Assembly (NCBI GenBank): GCA_017623335.1
Contig: JAGAPI010000083.1
Span: 1 to 11,107, forward strand
Length of the DNA: 11,107 nt
From: Prevotella sp.
GTDB taxonomy: Bacteria > Bacteroidota > Bacteroidia > Bacteroidales > Bacteroidaceae
Direction: 5' to 3'
A program made the position numbers and the translations under genes. The notes under the pieces were generated by a model. It ran no database searches. It had not been told where the DNA came from and saw only the letters and a list, made by a program, of their open reading frames with translations. The stretch's first letter is position 1, and each line of letters opens with the position of its first letter. This document shows positions 6,303 through 11,107 of the stretch, piece by piece.

Positions 6303-7239
6303 CTGCAGGCCGCAGGTTCCCGACAAGTACATACAGCCCGGCGAGATGGAGGATTTGCTGTATGACTATCATCTGTCTCAGGGCGCGGCTTCTACATTGG
6401 CGGATGAAGGCGACGGCAATGGTGACTACAAGCGCCGTCTGTATTTCCTTGCCGTGCTGAAGAAGTATGGTGTCAGCGAGGCTGAGTTCGATTCGTCCAT
6501 GGTGTATTATTACAGTCATGCCGACCGCATGGCGGAGATTTACAAGTCGCTGGAGGAGCGTCTCGATGCCGATGCGCAGAAGATAGGAGCCTCGGGCGGA
6601 ACTCACACCGTGATGCTCAGCGCCAACGGCGATACAGCCAACGTGTGGAACGGAGTGCGCAGCAAGGTTCTCAGTGCCGTTCCGCTCCATAACCGCATGG
6701 ATTTCCACATCGTTGCCGACACGTCCTATCATGCCAACGACATGCTGCAGCTCAACTTCCGTTCGTCGTTCCTCTATCAGGAAGGCATGAAGGATGCTGT
6801 GGCTCTCATAGCAGTGAAGTATGAGGGCGACACCATTGTGTCGAGGTATCAGCGCGTGATGTCGAGCGGCGAGACGCGGTTGACAATAAATGAGAAAAAT
6901 GATAAGAAGATAAAGGAGATAAACGGATTTATCTATCTCAGCAAGGGCGGACGTGACGATGCCAAGACCCTGAAGCTGCTGGTGATTGACCAGATACAGC
7001 TGGTGCGCATGCGTCAGAAAGCAGAGCCGCAGCAGTCGGGAGGAGTAAAGTCCGGAGGACTGCGCTCTGATTCGCTGAAGAGAGACTCTGCGAAGGCTGT
7101 TTCAGCGCCCGCAACGGTTGGAGGCAGCGATAAACCTACACATTTATTAATAGATGAGCCAAGAAAGAATGTGCCGGCTGGGGGTCCACGCCGTATGCTA
7201 CAAAAACAGGACCTACAGCCAGTGCGTAGTGGAAACTGA
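6256..7239 (+). CDS. DUF4296 domain lipoprotein
   Basis: With the ATG at 6256 the product is 327 residues and begins with a short lipoprotein signal peptide: MIRTIAK, a hydrophobic core (8-15) and the lipobox LFSC with Cys17. This start is preferred because upstream in-frame ATGs (6220, 6232) add a Lys/Arg-rich stretch that is lspA coding sequence. A GAGGAG run (6240-6245) lies 10 nt upstream and might act as a ribosome site. Residues about 22-105 fit the DUF4296 domain (PDKYIQPGEMEDLLYDYHL at 22-40, then YFLAVLKKYGVS and YYYSHAD), a Bacteroidetes family of unknown function. Residues about 115-270 look beta-rich, and the C-terminus is low-complexity (Ser, Lys, Pro, Gly). It is probably anchored in an envelope membrane after cleavage by LspA, whose gene overlaps it by 47 nt; the order lspA-lipoprotein suggests translational coupling. 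Confidence 0.85.
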   Translation: MIRTIAKILPVVLLFSCRPQVPDKYIQPGEMEDLLYDYHLSQGAASTLADEGDGNGDYKRRLYFLAVLKKYGVSEAEFDSSMVYYYSHADRMAEIYKSLEERLDADAQKIGASGGTHTVMLSANGDTANVWNGVRSKVLSAVPLHNRMDFHIVADTSYHANDMLQLNFRSSFLYQEGMKDAVALIAVKYEGDTIVSRYQRVMSSGETRLTINEKNDKKIKEINGFIYLSKGGRDDAKTLKLLVIDQIQLVRMRQKAEPQQSGGVKSGGLRSDSLKRDSAKAVSAPATVGGSDKPTHLLIDEPRKNVPAGGPRRMLQKQDLQPVRSGN

Positions 7240-7363
7240 CGGCGACAGGGTGGTGCGCTGGTTTCATTTTGACGGTGAGCTGCCCATGACCGAATGGCAC
7301 GGAGGCACTGTGTACATCGACGATATTGCCGGCGATATGAGAATAGTAAGAACCGAGCCTTGA
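7154..7363 (+). CDS. Small hypothetical protein overlapping the DUF4296 gene
   Basis: A 69-residue frame starting MSQERMCRLGVHAV and ending IVRTEP. Its composition is protein-like, with alternating hydrophobic residues and a compact pattern of probable beta strands (YSQCVVETDGDRVVRWFHF, then MTEWHGGTVYIDD). It overlaps the end of the DUF4296 gene by 86 nt in another frame and continues 124 nt beyond its stop, where it is the only plausible coding frame before the MFS gene at 7452. An alternative start is the ATG at 7169. I do not recognise a named domain. Two cysteines (Cys7 and Cys15) are both near the N-terminus, and there is no signal peptide, so it is probably cytoplasmic. Its position suggests cotranscription with lspA and the lipoprotein. 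Confidence 0.65.
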   Translation: MSQERMCRLGVHAVCYKNRTYSQCVVETDGDRVVRWFHFDGELPMTEWHGGTVYIDDIAGDMRIVRTEP

Positions 7364-7451
7364 TGGCAGGGAAAGTATTCTGCCGGTTGTGGCTGCCACG
7401 GAATGAAAACATTTATTTAGGAAACAAAAACATTAAAACTATAAAATAACA

Positions 7452-8693
7452 ATGAAGTTAAGACTCTCAGTCCTGAATTTTCTGCAGTTTGCAGTGTGGG
7501 GAGCATATCTCACCTCAATGGGAGGTTATCTCGCCTCTGTGGGCATAGGTGCCAACATCGGTTGGTTTTATTCCGCCCAAGGTTTTGTATCGATTATCAT
7601 GCCGGCGCTTATGGGCATCATTGCCGACCGCTATATGCAGGCGCAGCGTCTGCTGTCGCTGAGCCATCTTGTGGCAGGCTTGTCGATGATTGGACTCGGA
7701 GTGATAGGGCAGGCGATGGGCGACCGCGTTACGTTTTCCGACCTTTTCCCGCTCTATCTGCTGTCAATAGCTTTCTATATGCCTACGCTGGCGCTCACCA
7801 ACTCTGTGTGCTATAACGCTCTCGACAGGGCAAGGCTCGATGCCGTGAAGGCTTTTCCCCCTATACGCATCTTCGGCACCATCGGCTTTATCTGTTCCAT
7901 GTGGATAGTATCGCTGTTTGGCTATGAGACCACTTATGCGCAGTTCTTTGTGTCGGGAGCATGGAGCATCATCATGTGCTGCTATTCGCTCACCATGCCT
8001 GCGTGCCCAGTCAATCCCAAGAAGGAGAAGCAGAGCCTTTACGATGCTTTCGGTCTGAAGGCGTTCTCGCTGTTTAAGACTCCGCGTATGGCTATATTCT
8101 TCGTGTTCTCCATGCTCCTTGGCTGCTGCCTTCAGATAACCAACGGCTATGCCGGTCCGTTCATCCAGAGCTTTGCAGCCATCGACGAGTATAAGGACCT
8201 GTTCTTTGTGAGCCACAGCAATCTGCTCATCTCCCTGTCGCAGATTTCCGAGACGCTGTGCATATTGCTCATACCGTTCTTCCTTGGCAGGTTCGGCATC
8301 AAGCGTGTCATGCTCATCGCCATGTTTGCATGGATGTTCCGCTTCGGTTTCTTCGCCATCGGCGACCCTTCGGGCGGCATCTGGGCGCTGATACTCTCCA
8401 TGATAGTGTATGGCGTGGCATTCGACTTCTTCAACATCTCGGGCTCGCTCTTTGTCGACAATGAGACGGATATTGACATCCGCAGCAGCGCACAGGGAGT
8501 GTTTATGCTGATGACCAACGGACTGGGAGCCTCCATCGGCATGATTGGCGCGCAGACCGTTGTTAACAGTTTTACTGTTAACGAAAGCGGCATTCAGGTT
8601 GGCGACTGGACTTCAGTGTGGTGGATATTCTCTGCCTACGCTTTGGTGGTGGCTGTTGCCTTTGCCCTGCTTTTCAGGTCTGAAAAGCAATAG
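7452..8693 (+). CDS. MFS nucleoside permease (NupG/XapB-type nucleoside:H+ symporter)
   Basis: A 413-residue integral membrane protein with about 12 hydrophobic segments. Its features match the nucleoside:proton symporter branch of the major facilitator superfamily: an N-terminus reading LNFLQFAVWGAYLTSMGGYL (8-27), GIIADR in the loop after helix 2 (55-60), PTLALTNSVCYNAL (111-124), FPPIRIFGTIGFI (135-147), SQISETLCILLIPFFLGRFG (263-282) and GVAFDFFNISGSLFVD (321-336). It would import nucleosides across the inner membrane for salvage. The exact substrate (broad nucleoside versus xanthosine) cannot be read from sequence. The start is the first ATG of the frame after an A-rich leader; the preceding gene ends 88 nt upstream and no clear promoter is seen between them. 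No nucleoside-salvage enzyme is adjacent, so the functional call rests on the protein alone. Confidence 0.88.
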   Translation: MKLRLSVLNFLQFAVWGAYLTSMGGYLASVGIGANIGWFYSAQGFVSIIMPALMGIIADRYMQAQRLLSLSHLVAGLSMIGLGVIGQAMGDRVTFSDLFPLYLLSIAFYMPTLALTNSVCYNALDRARLDAVKAFPPIRIFGTIGFICSMWIVSLFGYETTYAQFFVSGAWSIIMCCYSLTMPACPVNPKKEKQSLYDAFGLKAFSLFKTPRMAIFFVFSMLLGCCLQITNGYAGPFIQSFAAIDEYKDLFFVSHSNLLISLSQISETLCILLIPFFLGRFGIKRVMLIAMFAWMFRFGFFAIGDPSGGIWALILSMIVYGVAFDFFNISGSLFVDNETDIDIRSSAQGVFMLMTNGLGASIGMIGAQTVVNSFTVNESGIQVGDWTSVWWIFSAYALVVAVAFALLFRSEKQ

Positions 8694-8698
8694 AGGCT

Positions 8699-8725
8699 AT
8701 TAGCCTTATAAGCCCAATTAGCCCA
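8699..8725 (+). repeat. Three 9-bp tandem repeat units upstream of rsmE
   Basis: ATTAGCCTT, ATAAGCCCA and ATTAGCCCA lie head to tail, beginning 5 nt after the stop codon of the MFS gene and ending 27 nt before the rsmE start. The consensus ATWAGCCYN is nearly that of the array at 459-494, and the phase of 9 bp is exact. Confidence 0.8.
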
Positions 8726-8752
8726 ATATTCAGTGCAGCAAAATTAAAAAAG

Positions 8753-9463
8753 ATGAAGGAAACACGATTCTTTTACGTTCCTGGTGCAGGCAGCACCACT
8801 GAACTCCCTGACGACGAGGCGCAGCATGTGGCGCGCGTGCTTAGGATGCAGTCGGGCGATGAGCTAATGCTCATGGACGGTGACGGCAGTTTTTTCCGTG
8901 CTGCCCTCACCATGGTGAGCAATCACCATTGCTGTTATGAGATACTGGAGCATCTGCCGCAGCAGCGGCAGTGGCTCCGCCGTATGCACCTTGCCATAGC
9001 TCCCACCAAGCTCATCGACCGCATGGAGTGGATGGTTGAGAAAGCCACGGAGGTGGGATTTGATGAGCTTACCTTTCTCAACTGTAAATTCTCCGAGCGC
9101 AGTGTTATAAAGCTTCCACGTATGGAGCGCATCGTCGTGTCGGCGGTGAAGCAGAGCCATAAGGCATGGATGCCCCGGCTGAATGACATGACCGCCTTCC
9201 GCCAGTTTATTGATGCTGCGCGCGGCGGTGCCAAATACATCGCCCACTGCTACGGCGAGGTGGACCGCACTTATTTGTTTGATGAAATATCACACCTGCC
9301 TGCCGACGAAGATATAACGGTGCTCATTGGTCCCGAGGGCGACTTCTCCATTGATGAGGTGAAATATGCCGTGGCGGCAGGCTATAAGTCCGTGCATCTT
9401 GGCGACAGCCGCCTGCGCACCGAGACTGCCGGACTATATGCCGTGATGATGTGCAGGGTGTGA
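8753..9463 (+). CDS. rsmE: 16S rRNA (uracil-1498-N3)-methyltransferase
   Basis: RsmE methylates N3 of U1498 in helix 44 of 16S rRNA, in the decoding region of the small subunit, using S-adenosylmethionine. The 236-residue length is normal. The N-terminal RNA-binding (PUA-like) part contains HVARVLRMQSGDEL (25-38) and a Gly/Asp-rich turn at 42-46. The C-terminal SPOUT (trefoil-knot) domain shows KATEVGFDEL (97-106), the SER region (114-116), AVKQSHKAWMPRL (131-143), IGPEGDFS (192-199) and LGDSRLRTETAGLYAV (216-231), the conserved SAM-binding knot. All expected motifs are intact. It starts at an ATG after an A-rich stretch, 59 nt downstream of the MFS gene, with the 9-bp repeat array between. 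It is the last plus-strand gene before a convergent minus-strand gene. Confidence 0.95.
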   Translation: MKETRFFYVPGAGSTTELPDDEAQHVARVLRMQSGDELMLMDGDGSFFRAALTMVSNHHCCYEILEHLPQQRQWLRRMHLAIAPTKLIDRMEWMVEKATEVGFDELTFLNCKFSERSVIKLPRMERIVVSAVKQSHKAWMPRLNDMTAFRQFIDAARGGAKYIAHCYGEVDRTYLFDEISHLPADEDITVLIGPEGDFSIDEVKYAVAAGYKSVHLGDSRLRTETAGLYAVMMCRV

Positions 9464-9480
9464 GCTATATTGGCTTTTTT
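9463..9480 (+). terminator. Weak possible terminator after rsmE
   Basis: AGCTA (9463-9467) can pair with TGGCT (9471-9475; T9466 opposite G9472 is a G-U pair), closing a tiny loop and followed by a run of T to 9480 and more T-rich sequence. The stem is short, so this is only a possibility, but its position directly at the rsmE stop is right. Confidence 0.35.
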
Positions 9481-9635
9481 ATTTGTTTATTTCATTCTTT
9501 TTATCTGTTTTTGCAGATGATTTCGTAATCAGTCACTTGTGTGGATGTGTCACTTCTGTGAAAAATCCGCAATAAAAACAGGTCATGCCCTCTTTGAAAA
9601 ATATGAGGGTAACCATACACCCTGAAAATACCGCA

Positions 9636-9659
9636 TTTCAGCGGAGCATTTTGCTGAAA
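9636..9659. repeat. 7-bp stem-loop
   Basis: TTTCAGC (9636-9642) is the exact reverse complement of GCTGAAA (9653-9659), with a 10-nt loop. It is immediately followed by the 21-bp direct repeats. There is no T-run. Confidence 0.5.
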
Positions 9660-9661
9660 AC

Positions 9662-9724
9662 ATTTCTCTAAACGTTGAAAATAGATTTCTAAATGTAGGA
9701 ATTAGATTTCTAAACGTGGAGAAT
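9662..9724 (+). repeat. Three tandem 21-bp direct repeats
   Basis: Units at 9662-9682, 9683-9703 and 9704-9724 have the same length and phase. The second and third share the core AGATTTCTAAAYGTRG; the first is more diverged, matching the third at 16 of 21 positions. The most constant part is TCTAAACGT. The unit length is two helical turns, as seen in some protein-binding arrays, but no binding factor can be named. Confidence 0.75.
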
Positions 9725-9798
9725 AGCGCGCTGAAACGCACATCCCAGACAGAAAACGTGCGTCCGAAAAGCCTGTTACATATTACTTTGTGTCACAA

Positions 9799-9867
9799 TT
9801 TTAGGCACGGATTACACGGATTTCTTATTTATCTTGTCCGTGATATCCGTGTAATTCATGCCTAAAA
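9799..9867. repeat. Long imperfect inverted repeat (23-bp arms)
   Basis: The left arm (9799-9821, beginning TTTTAGGCACGG) and the right arm (9845-9867, ending TTCATGCCTAAAA) match at 21 of 23 positions across a 23-nt spacer. The left arm also holds a 9-bp direct repeat (CACGGATTA, CACGGATTT) and the spacer plus right arm carry its complement twice (TCCGTGATA, TCCGTGTAA), so several alternative pairings are possible. It has no coding content. Confidence 0.85.
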
Positions 9868-9898
9868 GAAAGTGCGATAGACGTTCTCGGACAATCAG

Positions 9899-9949
9899 GG
9901 GTGTACCCTTGTGTAGGGTTGGTGTAGGGTTGAGACAAAGGGTACACCC
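9899..9949. repeat. 12-bp inverted repeat enclosing an 11-bp tandem duplication
   Basis: GGGTGTACCCTT (9899-9910) is the exact reverse complement of AAGGGTACACCC (9938-9949). The 27-nt spacer holds two perfect adjacent copies of GTGTAGGGTTG (9911-9921 and 9922-9932). Degenerate further copies (GGTGTAGG at 9985-9992, TGTAGGGTT at 9995-10003) lie downstream. Confidence 0.85.
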
Positions 9950-9953
9950 TGTA

Positions 9954-9974
9954 ATTTACTGGTATTCAGTAAAT
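9954..9974. repeat. Perfect 8-bp stem-loop
   Basis: ATTTACTG (9954-9961) and CAGTAAAT (9967-9974) are exact reverse complements with a 5-nt loop (GTATT). It lies four bases after the preceding inverted repeat. No T-run follows on either strand. Confidence 0.7.
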
Positions 9975-10027
9975 AATGGCGCTTGGTGTAGGAATGTAGG
10001 GTTAAAACGAAAAAATGCTGTGGATTT

Positions 10028-11107
10028 TTATTTAATTCTCCTTTTTTTCTTCCGTCCCGTGTTCCAAAGGTCGCGCCAGTTTGTGAAGTCGCGCTTCACC
10101 ACGAAGCCCACGCCTTGGGTGTTGAGGCTCGACTTTGTGAAGTAGCGGTCATTGGTTTCGTTGTACACCTTTATAGAGAGGTTGCCGTTGGGCGTGAGGT
10201 TGTACTGAATGTTGAAGTCGCCGATGAATGAGGTGTTAGCGGTAGCGGCGTTGTCGCGGTAACCAAACTCGCCGTTGAACAGCAGGCGGTCGTTGAGCAT
10301 TCGCCCGTTTACGATTCCCTCGTATTCGGCGTTGTTCCATCCCTCATCGCCGGTGGAGATGTTGGCGCCGAAGTTCCAGTTATCGTTTTTCAGCACGGTG
10401 TTGAGCAGACTGTTTATCTGTCCTGAGATGGTGCCGCTGAGCAGCGATTGCATGGCGAGCGAGGTGCGGCTTGCCTGCTCGGCGCCGGCGTTGTTTTCCG
10501 CTTGCGGATAGAACCTGCCGATGCCCAGAAGGTAGAGCACCTGCTGGTTTTTCTCTTCCTCGGTGTTAATCAGGGCGTTCACCATCTGCTTTTCGTCGGT
10601 GTCCATTGTCGGCATGTCGAGGTCGAAGGTCACTTGCGGCCGCTTTGCCTGTCCGCCAATATTCATCAAGCAGTTCACGCGGGTGGTGCTTTTCTGCCTG
10701 AAGGCGCTGCTGGTGCTAAGGTCGGAGAGCGACACGCCGTTAACGGTGTAGACCGCCTGCATGTTGAGGGCAGCATCGTAGGGATCGCCGCCGAAGACTA
10801 TCGTTCCGCCGCTGTTGAACACGAAGTATTTCTTTATGATGTTCTGTATCGTGATGCTGTAGGTGCCATGGTCTATGAGGTAGGTACCGAACATCTTGAA
10901 GGCTCCCTTGTTGTAGAACGAAGCACGCAGCACGCCGCTGCCGTTGAGTGTGATGTAGTCGTTGGTCTGGCTGTCCATGAGCAGGCGCAGCGTGGCGTCG
11001 GGCTGGCAGTTGATGAGGAAGTTGATGTAGACGTCGGATGCCATGCCGTCGTGCTCATCCTCACTGCTTGTTGTCTTGGCTGCGTTGGCTGTCGTGGTAT
11101 CCACAGG
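10028..11107 (-). CDS. tamB: TamB-like translocation and assembly module protein, C-terminal part
   Basis: The minus-strand frame is open from the window edge to a TAA at 10030-10028, giving about 359 visible C-terminal residues of a larger protein. TamB proteins are very long, inner-membrane-anchored, beta-helical bridges thought to carry phospholipids toward the outer membrane and to aid outer-membrane protein assembly. The visible part fits their C-terminal DUF490 domain: short repeating beta strands (YITLNGSGVLRASFYNKG, then FKMFGTYLIDHGTYSITIQN), the IVFGGDPYDAALNMQAVYTV block, then an Ala/Gln/Ser-rich helical segment (SLAMQSLLSGTISGQINSLL) and a final beta-rich stretch (GNLSIKVYNETNDRYF, GVGFVVKRDF). 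It ends with a basic tail, GRKKKRRIK. The GTG at 11104-11102 is internal; the true start lies outside the window. It is convergent with rsmE. Confidence 0.85.
   Translation of the reverse strand, partial: PVDTTTANAAKTTSSEDEHDGMASDVYINFLINCQPDATLRLLMDSQTNDYITLNGSGVLRASFYNKGAFKMFGTYLIDHGTYSITIQNIIKKYFVFNSGGTIVFGGDPYDAALNMQAVYTVNGVSLSDLSTSSAFRQKSTTRVNCLMNIGGQAKRPQVTFDLDMPTMDTDEKQMVNALINTEEEKNQQVLYLLGIGRFYPQAENNAGAEQASRTSLAMQSLLSGTISGQINSLLNTVLKNDNWNFGANISTGDEGWNNAEYEGIVNGRMLNDRLLFNGEFGYRDNAATANTSFIGDFNIQYNLTPNGNLSIKVYNETNDRYFTKSSLNTQGVGFVVKRDFTNWRDLWNTGRKKKRRIK

Larger units (their letters stand above)
9464..10027. other. Repeat-rich intergenic block between convergent genes
   Basis: These 564 nt separate rsmE (plus) from the TamB-like gene (minus). 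No convincing gene is seen; the longest frame, entering from 9858, runs through inverted repeats and into the antisense of the TamB-like gene. Working left to right the region contains small stems (9588-9623, 9636-9659), three 21-bp direct repeats (9662-9724), a 6-bp stem ACGCAC/GTGCGT (9736-9741 with 9758-9763), a long imperfect inverted repeat (9799-9867), a 12-bp inverted repeat enclosing an 11-bp tandem duplication (9899-9949) and a perfect 8-bp stem (9954-9974). No T-run follows the larger stems, so they are not ordinary terminators. Confidence 0.75.

Noticed and set aside
7364..7410. Possible hairpin (GGCAG with CTGCC) after the small gene and before the MFS gene.
   Set aside because: Only 5-6 bp, several competing partners, and no T-run; not enough for a terminator call.
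9500..9520. Small hairpin ATCTG / CAGAT in the T-rich stretch after rsmE.
   Set aside because: Five-base stem in low-complexity sequence and no T-run on the 3' side; likely chance.
9858..10145. A 95-codon plus-strand frame beginning in the repeat block.
   Set aside because: It crosses the inverted repeats and the stem-loop and ends antisense to the TamB-like C-terminus; composition is not protein-like and there is no promoter.

Overview
The window looks like chromosomal DNA from a Bacteroidales bacterium, most likely Prevotella or a close relative. The reasons are the Bacteroidetes-type promoter upstream of ileS (TTTG, 19 bp, TAnnTTTG), A-rich start regions mostly without Shine-Dalgarno sequences, a signal peptidase II with a long internal insertion, a DUF4296 lipoprotein, a DUF2400/TIGR02757 protein and a TamB-like C-terminus. 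The genus is an inference from protein style, not a proven assignment. I see no phage, transposase, CRISPR array, defence locus, rRNA or tRNA.

Layout. 1-325 is the 3' end of a tagaturonate/altronate oxidoreductase (UxaB family), followed by an intrinsic terminator. 513-1256 is a DUF2400 protein. 1257-1569 is an intergenic stretch holding a possible minus-strand transcription unit with a tiny ORF, and the ileS promoter. 1570-5136 is ileS, an isoleucyl-tRNA synthetase whose HIGH signature reads G-I-H-H. 5210-7363 is a compact group: a DksA/TraR-like protein without cysteines, lspA, an overlapping DUF4296 lipoprotein and a small overlapping unknown gene. 7452-8693 is a nucleoside-permease-type MFS transporter and 8753-9463 is rsmE. 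9464-10027 is a non-coding block between convergent genes, packed with direct and inverted repeats. 10028-11107 is the C-terminal part of a TamB-like protein on the minus strand, running off the window.

How the genes fit together. Most are housekeeping: tRNA charging (IleS), rRNA methylation (RsmE), a transcription-associated factor (DksA-like), lipoprotein maturation (LspA, directly followed by a lipoprotein that is a predicted substrate), nucleoside uptake and envelope biogenesis (TamB). The more unusual material is the altered IleRS motif, predicted to give intrinsic mupirocin hyper-resistance, and the intergenic DNA. The latter includes a degenerate 9-bp tandem repeat at two separate loci just upstream of start codons, the minus-strand element at 1248-1442, and the repeat block at 9464-10027. 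I found no convincing new multi-gene system.
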